A stretch of 64,000 bases of DNA. Source: Rheinheimera hassiensis (lineage in GTDB: Bacteria; Pseudomonadota; Gammaproteobacteria; Enterobacterales; Alteromonadaceae). Where the stretch lies: contig NZ_JAKUJZ010000009.1 in NCBI RefSeq assembly GCF_022436675.1, positions 115,301 through 179,300 on the forward strand, written 5' to 3'. The notes beneath the pieces were generated by a model. That model saw only the letters and a list, made by a program, of their open reading frames with translations, was not told where the DNA came from and searched no databases. The position numbers and the translations under genes were made by a program. Shown here in pieces: positions 39,391-48,645 of the stretch. The number at the start of each line of letters is the position of its first letter. Positions within the stretch are counted from its first letter, which is position 1.

Positions 39391-39513
39391 ATGCAGAGAA
39401 TGTTGCACCTTGAAAGCGTTGGCATGGGGCACCATATCTGGCGTAAGATGCTGAAGCTTTCACACTTTTTACTGGCCGGGCATAGCGCCGCCGGGGCTGC
39501 ACTGCAGTTTTAA
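39391..39513 (+). CDS. Possible 40-residue leader ORF upstream of secA
   Basis: A short reading frame (ATG 39391, TAA 39511) ends 20 bases before the secA start. Its second half is hydrophobic and signal-like (positively charged WRKMLKL then HFLLAGHSAAGAAL). E. coli has the secretion-monitoring arrest peptide SecM at this exact place, but this ORF lacks the SecM WI/GIRAGP arrest motif and is far shorter. No good ribosome site is seen at the first ATG; internal ATGs at 39400, 39424 and 39448 are also possible. Coding status is unproven. Confidence 0.3.
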   Translation: MQRMLHLESVGMGHHIWRKMLKLSHFLLAGHSAAGAALQF

Positions 39514-39533
39514 CTTAACATGGTATTTGGATA

Positions 39534-42251
39534 ATGTTTGGAAAACTTTTTACCAAATTATTTGGTAGCCGCAACGACCGCTTCTTAAAAAAACTAGAAA
39601 AACAAGTACAGCAGATCAATGCGTTAGAGGCAGAACTTGAAGCCTTATCCGACGACCAGCTGAAACAAAAAACCGCAGAATTTAAACAGCAACTGGCCAA
39701 TGGCAGCACGCTTGAAAGCATTTTGCCGCAAGCCTTTGCCACTGTGCGTGAAGCCAGTAAACGTGTATTTGGCATGCGCCACTTTGATGTGCAATTGCTG
39801 GGCGGTATTGTGCTGCATCAGGGCAAAATCGCTGAAATGCGTACCGGTGAAGGTAAAACCTTAACGGCAACCTTGCCGGCTTATCTGAATGCGTTAAGCG
39901 GTAAAGGCGTACATGTTATTACCGTAAACGACTATCTGGCCCGGCGCGACGCCCAAACTAACGCCCCGTTATTTTCTTTCCTTGGTTTAAGCGTTGGCGT
40001 TAACGTACCTGGCATGGCGCACCCTGAAAAGCATAAAGCTTACGCTGCTGATATTACCTACGGTACTAACAACGAGTTTGGCTTTGATTACCTGCGCGAC
40101 AATATGGCGTTTTCACCGCAGGACCGCGTGCAGCGCGATCAGGCGTTTGCCATTATCGATGAAGTGGATTCAATCTTAATTGATGAAGCGCGTACCCCAC
40201 TGATTATCTCCGGCCCGGCCGAAGACAGCTCAGAGCTGTACAAACAAATTAACCTGCTGGTACCGCAATTAGTTAAGCAGGAAAAAGAAGATGAAGAGGG
40301 CGCGCATGGCGATGGCCACTTCACCGTAGATGAAAAAGCCCGTCAGGTATATTTAACTGAACAAGGCCAGATTAAAGTAGAAGACATGCTGCGCGAGCAA
40401 GGCATGATAGGCGAACACGACACCCTGTTTTCTGCTGCCAATATTACCTTGTTGCACCATGTGTATGCGGCCTTACGTGCACACCAACTGTTTAAACGCG
40501 ATGTTGATTACGTAGTAAAAGACGGCGACATCGTTATTGTTGATGAGCATACCGGCCGAACCATGGAAGGCCGCCGCTGGTCTGAAGGTTTACACCAGGC
40601 AGTAGAAGCCAAAGAAGGGGTGAAAATTCAGAACGAAAACCAAACGCTGGCCTCTATTACCTTCCAGAATTATTTCCGTCTGTACGACAAACTGTCAGGC
40701 ATGACAGGTACTGCAGATACCGAAGCGTTTGAATTCCAGCAAATTTATGGCCTGGAAACTATAGTGCTGCCAACCAACCGGCCTATGGTTCGTAAAGACA
40801 TGGCCGATTTAGTGTATTTAAATGCCGAAGATAAATACCAGGCCATTATTGAAGATATCGTGCAAACCCGTGATGCCGGTCGCCCGGTACTGGTAGGTAC
40901 GGCCTCAATTGAAAGCTCAGAGTATTTGTCCGGCCTGCTTAACAAAGCCAAAATTAAGCACCAGGTATTAAACGCTAAATTCCACGCCAATGAAGCCCAG
41001 ATTATTGCTCAGGCAGGTCAGCCAGGTACGGTGACTATCGCTACCAATATGGCCGGCCGTGGTACTGATATTGTGCTGGGTGGCAGTTTGCAAGCTGAAC
41101 TGGCCGCACTGGGTGAAGACGCTGGCGCCGAGCAAGTTGCCAAAGTAAAAGCCGACTGGCAAGTGCAGCACGATGCCGTGATCAGTGCCGGTGGTTTACA
41201 TATTATAGGTACTGAGCGGCACGAATCGCGCCGTATCGACAACCAGTTGCGTGGCCGCTCAGGCCGCCAGGGCGATCCGGGTTCCAGCCGTTTTTATCTG
41301 TCGCTGGATGATGCCTTAATGCGTATTTTCGCCTCAGACCGTATGGCAGGCATGATGCGCCGCCTGGGTATGGAAAAAGGCGAAGCTATTGAACATCCGT
41401 GGGTTAGCCGCGCCATTGAAAACGCACAGCGTAAAGTAGAAGCGCGCAACTTTGATATTCGTAAGCAGCTGCTTGAATTTGACGATGTTGCCAACGATCA
41501 GCGTAAAGTCGTGTACGAACAACGTAATGAACTACTGGACGCTACCGATATCAGCGAAACCATTAGCGCTATCCGCACAGATGTGATCGACGGCGTGATC
41601 AGCCAGTATATTCCGCCACAGTCGCTTGACGAAATGTGGGATATACCGGGTTTAGAGCAACGTTTAAAAGCCGATTTCAACCTTGAGCTGCCTATTACGC
41701 AATGGCTGGCTGACGACAAAAAACTGTTCGAGGAAAAACTGCGCGAGCGTATTCAGCAGGAAGTTGAACAGGCTTACAGCCATAAAGAACAGATGGTTGG
41801 CCCGCAGGTACTGCGTCAGTTTGAAAAAGCCATTATGCTGCAAAGCCTGGACACGCATTGGAAAGAGCATCTGGCAGCGATGGATCACCTGCGTCAGGGC
41901 ATTAACCTGCGTGGTTACGCGCAGAAAAACCCAAAACAGGAATACAAGCGCGAGGCCTTTGAACTGTTTTCTACCATGCTGGAAAACCTGAAAGTTGACG
42001 TTGTCGGCGTATTAAGCCGCGTGCAGGTGCGTGCAGCAGAAGACGTAGAAGCCGTAGAAGACCAACGCCGTAAAGCCGATGCGGTACCGCACGATTACCA
42101 GCACGCAGAAGCAGAGCATGTTGGTGGCGAGATCCCAGAGGATGCCCCACGCAGCCCGGTATTTCGTGAGCAGGACAAAGTAGGCCGTAACGACCCGTGC
42201 CCGTGCGGCTCAGGTAAAAAGTACAAGCAGTGTCACGGTAAACTGGTTTAA
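39534..42251 (+). CDS. secA: Preprotein translocase ATPase SecA
   Basis: 905 residues: the Walker A loop [12 protein letters not shown] box ([17 protein letters not shown]), preprotein cross-linking domain, second nucleotide-binding fold ([26 protein letters not shown]), helical scaffold and the C-terminal zinc/SecB-binding motif [13 protein letters not shown]. It drives Sec-dependent export. The ribosome site is weak (GGAT), which may matter for regulation given the possible leader ORF just upstream. Confidence 0.98.
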   Translation: MFGKLFTKLFGSRNDRFLKKLEKQVQQINALEAELEALSDDQLKQKTAEFKQQLANGSTLESILPQAFATVREASKRVFGMRHFDVQLLGGIVLHQGKIAEMRTGEGKTLTATLPAYLNALSGKGVHVITVNDYLARRDAQTNAPLFSFLGLSVGVNVPGMAHPEKHKAYAADITYGTNNEFGFDYLRDNMAFSPQDRVQRDQAFAIIDEVDSILIDEARTPLIISGPAEDSSELYKQINLLVPQLVKQEKEDEEGAHGDGHFTVDEKARQVYLTEQGQIKVEDMLREQGMIGEHDTLFSAANITLLHHVYAALRAHQLFKRDVDYVVKDGDIVIVDEHTGRTMEGRRWSEGLHQAVEAKEGVKIQNENQTLASITFQNYFRLYDKLSGMTGTADTEAFEFQQIYGLETIVLPTNRPMVRKDMADLVYLNAEDKYQAIIEDIVQTRDAGRPVLVGTASIESSEYLSGLLNKAKIKHQVLNAKFHANEAQIIAQAGQPGTVTIATNMAGRGTDIVLGGSLQAELAALGEDAGAEQVAKVKADWQVQHDAVISAGGLHIIGTERHESRRIDNQLRGRSGRQGDPGSSRFYLSLDDALMRIFASDRMAGMMRRLGMEKGEAIEHPWVSRAIENAQRKVEARNFDIRKQLLEFDDVANDQRKVVYEQRNELLDATDISETISAIRTDVIDGVISQYIPPQSLDEMWDIPGLEQRLKADFNLELPITQWLADDKKLFEEKLRERIQQEVEQAYSHKEQMVGPQVLRQFEKAIMLQSLDTHWKEHLAAMDHLRQGINLRGYAQKNPKQEYKREAFELFSTMLENLKVDVVGVLSRVQVRAAEDVEAVEDQRRKADAVPHDYQHAEAEHVGGEIPEDAPRSPVFREQDKVGRNDPCPCGSGKKYKQCHGKLV

Positions 42252-42273
42252 CTGTTACAAACAGTATCAATAC

Positions 42274-42304
42274 AGAGTCAGCTTAGGCTGACTCTTTTGT
42301 TTTG
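42274..42304 (+). terminator. Intrinsic terminator of secA
   Basis: AGAGTCAGC (42274-42282) pairs with GCTGACTCT (42287-42295) around TTAG and is followed by TTTTGTTTT. mutT begins just afterwards, so it may be partly read through or have its own promoter. Confidence 0.85.
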
Positions 42305-42325
42305 GTGTCAGGCAGGTAGGTAATA

Positions 42326-42742
42326 ATGCAAACAACAGTGCAAAATAAAGTCGTGCATGTGGCGGTTGGCGTAATAGTACGCCAGCAACAAATTTTACTG
42401 GCGCTGCGCAGCAGCAAACAGCATCAGGGCGGTAAATGGGAGTTCCCAGGCGGTAAGGTAGAGACGGGCGAAACAGTGCCGCAGGCGCTTAACCGTGAGC
42501 TGCAGGAAGAGGTGGCAATAACTGTTACCCAAAGCAGCCCATTAATGCAGTTAGAATACGCTTATCCGGAAAAAACCGTGCTGCTGGATATCTGGCTGGT
42601 AACCGAATTTAGTGGCGAACCGCACGGCCGTGAAGGCCAGCCACTGCGCTGGGCGACAGTGGCAGAGCTCACAGAAATTCCATTTCCGGATGCTAACCAG
42701 CCTATAGTTGCGCGTATTCAGCAGTTATTTGCGACAGAGTAG
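42326..42742 (+). CDS. mutT: 8-oxo-dGTP diphosphatase MutT
   Basis: 138 residues with a Nudix box (GKVETGETVPQALNRELQEE) immediately after FPGG. It hydrolyses 8-oxo-dGTP to prevent A:T to C:G transversions. The glycine usually found after the REUxEE core is alanine here (EEVAI), a tolerated change outside the catalytic glutamates. It follows secA as in E. coli and converges on yacG. Confidence 0.93.
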   Translation: MQTTVQNKVVHVAVGVIVRQQQILLALRSSKQHQGGKWEFPGGKVETGETVPQALNRELQEEVAITVTQSSPLMQLEYAYPEKTVLLDIWLVTEFSGEPHGREGQPLRWATVAELTEIPFPDANQPIVARIQQLFATE

Positions 42743-42775
42743 TACTGCCGCAACGCCAGGCTGTTGGCTAGCTGC

Positions 42776-43003
42776 TTAATGCTTGAAAAACTCATTATCC
42801 TGGGCAATAAACTCTTGCTCTAGTTCAGCTAAGTATTCTTCTGACAGTGCAGCGTCTATCGGCGCTTTGTCGGGTATGCGGTGGTTTTCTGCTGCCCAGT
42901 CGCCTAAATCAATTAATTTACAGCGCTCAGAACAAAAAGGGCGAAACGGTGAAGCAGCCGACCAGACTACATCTTTATCACAGGTTGGGCATTTTACATT
43001 CAT
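42776..43003 (-). CDS. yacG: DNA gyrase inhibitor YacG
   Basis: 75 residues with a four-cysteine zinc finger: KCPTCDKDV and [14 protein letters not shown]. YacG binds GyrB and blocks DNA binding by gyrase. GGAG lies 7 bases before the ATG. It is the last gene of the leftward pilB-pilC-pilD-coaE-zapD-yacG run. Confidence 0.93.
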   Translation of the reverse strand: MNVKCPTCDKDVVWSAASPFRPFCSERCKLIDLGDWAAENHRIPDKAPIDAALSEEYLAELEQEFIAQDNEFFKH

Positions 43004-43085
43004 GCGTTAGCTCCGGCTTAATTTGCGCCAATGTTAGCATTTTCAGGCTGTCACGGCACGGCAACTTACAGCAAAGATGCTGCTG

Positions 43086-43832
43086 TTAACAGCAAGCCAG
43101 CTCGAAGCTGATGCTTTGGTCGCTGTTGCTGCGCCCGGCTTCGTCACATAGCTGCATAAAGCGGATAGCATAACGGTACTTGTTGCCACTCACCGTAGGG
43201 TAAACCCCGGCGTCTATCGGGTAGCGGATACGCAGCAACTCGTGCTGATCGGTGTTGCTTTGATAAAAACCGTTATCGGCAACGACAGCAGTAAACTGGC
43301 CTTTTTCCCGGCTAAAACCTAACACAAAGCTTATTGCCTCTAACAGCAGGCCAAATTCATGGCACCAGCCGGCGGCCATTTGCTGGCGTTGTTCCAGTGG
43401 TAAGTTAAACCAGTAGTGCAATTGGGGTACATCAAAATAGCAGGTGCCACCGGGAATAGAAAAACGCTGGCGTAGTGGTGCCAGAAACTTATCTTCTTTT
43501 AAGTTACCGACAAACTTGCCGCTGCGCAGCAGCTCGCTTTGTAAGCGTACCGCCTTCTGCAGTACCGGTTTTAGCTTGTCGCCAGATACCGAAGGGTGAT
43601 TAGCCCAAGCCACCAGTGCGCTTTCACAGCGCTCGCAGTCTTTGATTAAATCAGGGCGAATATCGTTGCGGTCCAGCACTTCTACCAGATCAAACAGCGC
43701 ATTAAAGAATGCCTGTTGCTGCCACTCAGAATCCAGATCATTGAGGCTGTGCAGCTGTGCCAGTAAATATTCCAGACGCAGATAAGTGCGCAGTTTCTCA
43801 TTAAGCGGATGTTCGTAGATAAGTTCTGTCAT
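43086..43832 (-). CDS. zapD: Cell division protein ZapD
   Basis: 248 residues: YEHPLNEKLRTYLRLEYLL at the N-terminus, GGTCYFDVPQLHYWFNL in the centre, and a beta-rich C-terminal half. ZapD cross-links FtsZ filaments by binding the FtsZ C-terminal tail. It lies between yacG and coaE as in other gammaproteobacteria. Confidence 0.93.
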   Translation of the reverse strand: MTELIYEHPLNEKLRTYLRLEYLLAQLHSLNDLDSEWQQQAFFNALFDLVEVLDRNDIRPDLIKDCERCESALVAWANHPSVSGDKLKPVLQKAVRLQSELLRSGKFVGNLKEDKFLAPLRQRFSIPGGTCYFDVPQLHYWFNLPLEQRQQMAAGWCHEFGLLLEAISFVLGFSREKGQFTAVVADNGFYQSNTDQHELLRIRYPIDAGVYPTVSGNKYRYAIRFMQLCDEAGRSNSDQSISFELACC

Positions 43833-43879
43833 GAGTTTGCTGTATCACACCTGTTGTGACAGCAGACTGAAGGCCCCGT

Positions 43880-44485
43880 TTACTGTGCGGCGGCCAGTTG
43901 CAGATACTGTTGATGCAAGGCGGCGACGCGGGGAGCTAAATCAGCAATACTGCTGTCGTTTTTAATAATATCATCAGCCAGTTTTAGCCGCTCTGGCCGC
44001 GAAATTTGCGCCGCCATAATGGCTTTTATCTGCTGCTCGTTGGCGTTGTCACGCGCCATGGCACGTTGTAGCTGCAGGCTTTCGGGTAAATCTATCACCA
44101 GTACGCGCTGCACATACTGGTTAAGTTTATTCTCTAAAAGCAAAGGCGCCACTAATAACGCATAAGGCGATGTCAGCGTGGCCAGTTGCGTTAATAATTC
44201 CTGCCGTATCGCCGGGTGTAACAGTTGCTCTAACCAGAGTTTGTCTGCACTGTTACTAAATACACGCTGGCGTAAACTGGCGCGGTTAAGCTCGCCATGG
44301 CTTTGCAAAATATCGGCACCAAAATGCGCGCTTATCGCTGCCAGGCACGGAGTACCGGGCAGCACGACTTCGCGCGCCACAATGTCGGCGTCTACATATT
44401 GCACGCCATGGCTGGCAAACAGCTCTGTCACCGTGCTTTTACCACAACCAATGCCACCGGTAAGGCCAACAACAACAGCTGACAT
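43880..44485 (-). CDS. coaE: Dephospho-CoA kinase CoaE
   Basis: 201 residues with the P-loop GLTGGIGCGKST at the N-terminus, DADIVAREVV, and the lid LLLENKLN. It catalyses the last step of coenzyme A synthesis. The start is the ATG at 44485, sharing one base with the pilD stop (TAATG), which implies translational coupling; the longer frame within pilD has no homology. Confidence 0.95.
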   Translation of the reverse strand: MSAVVVGLTGGIGCGKSTVTELFASHGVQYVDADIVAREVVLPGTPCLAAISAHFGADILQSHGELNRASLRQRVFSNSADKLWLEQLLHPAIRQELLTQLATLTSPYALLVAPLLLENKLNQYVQRVLVIDLPESLQLQRAMARDNANEQQIKAIMAAQISRPERLKLADDIIKNDSSIADLAPRVAALHQQYLQLAAAQ

Positions 44486-45366
44486 TACAGGCCTAAATAG
44501 CGTAAATACGCATTTGTTATTTGCTCGCCCCATAACAGGGCTATCCAGCCGGCAGCGGCAATATAAGGGCCAAAGGGTATCGGGGTAGCTTTGTTTTTAC
44601 CCTGCACACTTAGCAATATTACGCCCACTACGGCACCCACACAGGACGACAGCAGAATAATAAGCGGTAATTGTTGCCAGCCCAGTAAGGCGCCAAAAAC
44701 AGCCAGCAACTTAAAGTCGCCGTAACCCATACCCTCTTTGCCGGTAAGCAATTTAAACAGCCAATATACGCTCCATAAACTGAGGTAACCGGCAGCGGCG
44801 CCAACAATAGCCTGCTCCGGATTAACAAAGGCTGAACTACTAAGGCTGAATAACAGCGCCAGCCAAAGCAATGGCAAGGTTAGCTGATCAGGCAACAGCA
44901 TTTTATCTATATCAATAAAGGTAAGGGCGATAAGTGTCCAGGTGGTAACTATCAGCACCGCTGCGGCCAAACCAAAGCCCAGCTTCCATGCCACTAACGC
45001 CGACAGTACCGCGGTTAAGGCTTCTACCACCGGGTAGCGTATGCTTATTGGTGTGCTGCAGCTGCGGCATTTGCCTTTTAGCAGCAACCAGCTAAGCACG
45101 GGGATATTATCACGCGCCAACACCGGTGCATTGCAACTGGGGCATGCAGAGCGCGGCACCGCCAGATTAAACTTAGCCGGTGCTGCGGCTGTAGCAGAGC
45201 CGGAGAGAAAGTAGGCTTTATATTCTTGCTGCCATTCGTTTTCCATCATCTTTGGCAGGCGGTAAATCACCACGTTTAAAAAGCTGCCAATAATCAGGCT
45301 TAAGATTGCCGTGGCGGCAATAAATAACGCCGGGTACAGGCTGAGTAATTCTGCTAATTGCTGCAT
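44485..45366 (-). CDS. pilD: Type IV prepilin peptidase/N-methylase PilD
   Basis: 293 residues, polytopic. The cytoplasmic loop has the zinc-binding pairs CPSC and CRSC; the catalytic aspartates are in FIDIDKMLLPD and GMGYGDFKLL. PilD cuts the leader of PilA (encoded here) and of type II secretion pseudopilins, and methylates the new N-terminus. It overlaps pilC by one base. Confidence 0.96.
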   Translation of the reverse strand: MQQLAELLSLYPALFIAATAILSLIIGSFLNVVIYRLPKMMENEWQQEYKAYFLSGSATAAAPAKFNLAVPRSACPSCNAPVLARDNIPVLSWLLLKGKCRSCSTPISIRYPVVEALTAVLSALVAWKLGFGLAAAVLIVTTWTLIALTFIDIDKMLLPDQLTLPLLWLALLFSLSSSAFVNPEQAIVGAAAGYLSLWSVYWLFKLLTGKEGMGYGDFKLLAVFGALLGWQQLPLIILLSSCVGAVVGVILLSVQGKNKATPIPFGPYIAAAGWIALLWGEQITNAYLRYLGL

Positions 45367-46595
45367 CAGATTATATTACCCATCTGGAAAATGGGTAAAT
45401 ACATGGCAATAATCAGACCGCCTATTACCACACCTAGTACCGCCATTATCATGGGCTCCAGTAACGCTGTTAAGCCATCTACGGCGTCGTCGACTTCCTG
45501 CTCATAAATATTAGCCACTTTGGCCAGCATATTGTCTAACGCGCCGGACTCTTCACCAATGGCCACCATTTGGATCACCATTTCCGGGAACTGCTTAGTT
45601 TGCTTCATAGCTATATGCATCTGGTTACCAGACGAGACCTCTTCACGAATAAATAAAATGGCATTTTTATACACCTCGTTGCCGGAAGCGCCAGCAGCAG
45701 ACTCCAGCGCTTCAATTAACGGCACACCGGCAGCAAAGGTGGTAGATAGCGTACGGGCATAACGCGCTACCGCGGCTTTATTTAAAATATTGCCTATTAC
45801 CGGCAGTTTAATAATGCGGCCATCTGCCCAGGTACGAAATATCAGGTTGTTGTTATAGGTTTTTTTAACCAGGTAAAAAGTGGCTATCAAGCCTGCAAGC
45901 ACCACCCACCAATAAGCCTGCATCAGCTCAGAAATACCCAGTACAAACTGCGTAAAGGCGGGTAATTCGGCGCCAAAGCCGGCAAAAATTTCGGCAAATT
46001 GCGGCACGACAAAAATAAGCAAAATAGAGGTAACTATGCTAGCTATCACTAAAACGGCTATCGGGTAAAACATCGCCTTTTTAATTTTAGATTTTAGCGC
46101 TTCGGCTTTTTCTTTATAAATGGCTAAGCGGTCAAAAATGGCATCTAACGCGCCCGAGGCTTCGCCCGATTTGACTAAATCGCAGTATAATTCATCAAAG
46201 TATTTTGGGTGCTCGCGCAGGGTTTCTGATAAGGGCAAGCCGGCCTGAATTTTAACCGAAATTTTTTGCATTAACGTGCGCAGGCTTTTATTTTCCGCGC
46301 CATTGGCAATTAGGTCAATCGATTGCACCAGCGGTACCCCGGCGCCCAGCATGGTGGCAATTTGCCGGGTAAAAATAGCTATATCCAAAGCAGAAATTTT
46401 GCGCTCACCGCCAAATAATGATTTAGGCTTTTTCTTTACGCCTGACGGGGTAATACCCTGTTGGCGCAGCAGTGCTTTTACTTCGGCAATGCTGGTGCCT
46501 TTTATTTCACCGTCAACTTTTTTACCGCGCCGGTTAACGCCTTTATAGGTAAATGCTTCCAGCTCTTTTATTTTAAATTGTTGTGCCTGAGCCAT
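45366..46595 (-). CDS. pilC: Type IV pilus inner-membrane platform protein PilC
   Basis: 409 residues with the duplicated GspF/PilC domain: FTRQIATMLGAGVPLVQSI (first copy) and YARTLSTTFAAGVPLIEAL (second copy), with three membrane helices. It forms the platform for pilus assembly with PilB. The start at the MAQAQQFKIKEL methionine has AGGAAA 6 bases upstream; the longer frame upstream is not conserved. Confidence 0.95.
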   Translation of the reverse strand: MAQAQQFKIKELEAFTYKGVNRRGKKVDGEIKGTSIAEVKALLRQQGITPSGVKKKPKSLFGGERKISALDIAIFTRQIATMLGAGVPLVQSIDLIANGAENKSLRTLMQKISVKIQAGLPLSETLREHPKYFDELYCDLVKSGEASGALDAIFDRLAIYKEKAEALKSKIKKAMFYPIAVLVIASIVTSILLIFVVPQFAEIFAGFGAELPAFTQFVLGISELMQAYWWVVLAGLIATFYLVKKTYNNNLIFRTWADGRIIKLPVIGNILNKAAVARYARTLSTTFAAGVPLIEALESAAGASGNEVYKNAILFIREEVSSGNQMHIAMKQTKQFPEMVIQMVAIGEESGALDNMLAKVANIYEQEVDDAVDGLTALLEPMIMAVLGVVIGGLIIAMYLPIFQMGNII

Positions 46596-46660
46596 GTTGG
46601 TTTCCTGTTGCAGCGCCTTAGCGCCAAAAGTCAAAATCTGCTACCACTTATCACTTACTA

Positions 46661-46688
46661 CTCACAACTAAACACTCACAACTAAACA
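46661..46688 (+). repeat. Tandem 14-bp repeat in the pilB-pilC gap
   Basis: CTCACAACTAAACA occurs twice head to tail, followed by a partial third copy (CTAAG), within a simple-sequence tract of CACT/ACTA units between pilB and pilC. This slippage-prone spacer lies inside an operon. Confidence 0.75.
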
Positions 46689-46715
46689 CTAAGCATTAAC
46701 CACTTCGCGCCAGCG

Positions 46716-48413
46716 TCAGCCTTTTGTCACGCGGTTTATTTCGGCCAGGCTGGTTAAACCGGCTGCTGCTTTAATAAGGCCAGACTGGCGCAGGTTATTT
46801 ACCCCTTCTAACTGGGCCTGGGTGGCAATATCCAGCGAGTTACCGCCCTGCATAATAATATCGGCCATTTTGCCGCTCACCGGCATGACTTCATAAATAC
46901 CTACCCGGCCTTTGTAACCATTGGTGCAATGGTCGCAACCAACAGGTTTAAACACTTTAACTGTGGGCAGTTGCTGTGGTGTGAAGCCTTGTTTTAGCAG
47001 TTCCTGCTCGGGCAGTATTTCTTGTTGCTTACAGTGGCTGCACAGCCGCCGCGCCAGGCGCTGGGCAATAATGAGCGACACTGAGCTTGCCACGTTATAA
47101 GACGGCACGCCCATATTCAATAAGCGGGTAAGGGTTTCCGGTGCCGAGTTAGTGTGCAGGGTAGATAACACCAGGTGGCCGGTTTGCGCGGCTTTAATGG
47201 CAATTTCGGCAGTTTCTAAATCGCGTACCTCGCCAACCATTACTACGTCGGGGTCTTGCCGTAAAAAGGCTTTTAACGCCGAGGCAAAGGTTAAGCCGGC
47301 TCGCGGGTTAACCTGTACCTGATTCACGCCGGGCAGGTTGATTTCTACCGGGTCTTCAGCGGTAGAAATATTGGTTTCGCTGGTATTTAAAATAGCCAAA
47401 CCGGTATACAGCGATACCGTTTTACCAGAGCCTGTTGGGCCGGTTACTAAAATCATGCCCTGGGGCTGGGCCAGGGCTTCTAAATACAGTTTTTTCTGAT
47501 GTTCTTCATAACCCAGTATATCTATGCCCAGCATGGCGCTGTCAGAATCCAGAATACGCATTACCACTTTTTCGCCCCATAAAGTGGGCAGGGTGCTAAC
47601 ACGAAAATCAATCGACTTTTTTGCCGACAACTTTAATTTAATGCGGCCATCTTGCGGTACGCGCTTTTCAGCAATATCCAGCCGCGACATAACTTTTAAC
47701 CTGGCTGATAACCGCGTAGCTAGTGCCACCGGTGGGTTGGCAACTTCATGTAAAATGCCGTCAATACGAAAGCGAATGCGGTAAATTTTTTCGTAGGGCT
47801 CAAAGTGTAAGTCGGACGCGCCTTTACGTATGGCATCCAGCAGCATTTTATTAATAAAGGCAATTATCGGCTGGTCTTCTTTATCGGGCATAGCGCCCGG
47901 GCCGTCATCGTCGTCGGCTTCAACGATGCCCATAGAGCCTAAATCCCAGTCACTTTCGCTAAAGTCACCGCCCAGGCTGCTATCAAATATCTTATCAATT
48001 AGCTTATGCAGTTTATCGTATTCAACTACCACTACCTCGGCATTTAAGCCGGTGTTAAATTCAAAATCTTCAATGGTTTGAATATTGGTAGGGTCGACCA
48101 CAGCCAAAAAAATATTACGGCCACGTTTACCCAGTGGCAGCATATCGGTTTTACGGATCAGTTTTTCGTTGCGTAAGTCTTCGGGAATACTGGCAGCGTC
48201 ATAGTGTTCCAAATCCAGGCTAATTGCCTGGCTAATGCTGGCGGCAGCCTGCGCTAATACGGTGGCGGTAATAAGCTTTTCATTAATCAGTAATTCAGGC
48301 AGGTTTTTATACTGGCCACCTTTATCGGCAACCGCTTTAGTGGCACGTTCGCTATTTAGCAAACCCAGTTGTACCAGGCGCCTAAAAAGTGTTGAGGTAG
48401 TGGTAACGGCCAT
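46716..48413 (-). CDS. pilB: Type IV pilus extension ATPase PilB
   Basis: 565 residues: an N-terminal GspE-N/MshEN region (~1-150), then the secretion-ATPase core with Walker A GPTGSGKTVSLYT, aspartate box STAEDPVEINLPG, Walker B VVMVGEVRDLETAE, HLVLSTLHTNSA, and a tetracysteine zinc motif (CSHC ... CDHC). It powers pilus extension. It has its own upstream region (232 bases), so pilBCD is probably a separate unit from pilA. Confidence 0.96.
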   Translation of the reverse strand: MAVTTTSTLFRRLVQLGLLNSERATKAVADKGGQYKNLPELLINEKLITATVLAQAAASISQAISLDLEHYDAASIPEDLRNEKLIRKTDMLPLGKRGRNIFLAVVDPTNIQTIEDFEFNTGLNAEVVVVEYDKLHKLIDKIFDSSLGGDFSESDWDLGSMGIVEADDDDGPGAMPDKEDQPIIAFINKMLLDAIRKGASDLHFEPYEKIYRIRFRIDGILHEVANPPVALATRLSARLKVMSRLDIAEKRVPQDGRIKLKLSAKKSIDFRVSTLPTLWGEKVVMRILDSDSAMLGIDILGYEEHQKKLYLEALAQPQGMILVTGPTGSGKTVSLYTGLAILNTSETNISTAEDPVEINLPGVNQVQVNPRAGLTFASALKAFLRQDPDVVMVGEVRDLETAEIAIKAAQTGHLVLSTLHTNSAPETLTRLLNMGVPSYNVASSVSLIIAQRLARRLCSHCKQQEILPEQELLKQGFTPQQLPTVKVFKPVGCDHCTNGYKGRVGIYEVMPVSGKMADIIMQGGNSLDIATQAQLEGVNNLRQSGLIKAAAGLTSLAEINRVTKG

Positions 48414-48645
48414 TAAGCGAAAACATCCTGATTTTGCTAATAAGATTTTTCTGAATTGCTTGATTATGCCACTAAATGCCGGTTATTCAAGTTAAACAGC
48501 GGCTAAGGCGCAGTTGTAATAACAGACGCTTTTTATTAATCATTCGGATGGTCGAAGGCGTCAGTTCAACAACAAAATAAATGCCGAGCTTTATGGGGAA
48601 CTCAAACATCAACGGTAATTCTATCTGCATTTACTGACCAGTAGG

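Noticed and set aside
48487..48630. 47-codon minus-strand ORF downstream of the transferase gene
   Set aside because: No ribosome site, no recognisable composition or domain; a chance frame in the pilB upstream spacer is more likely.
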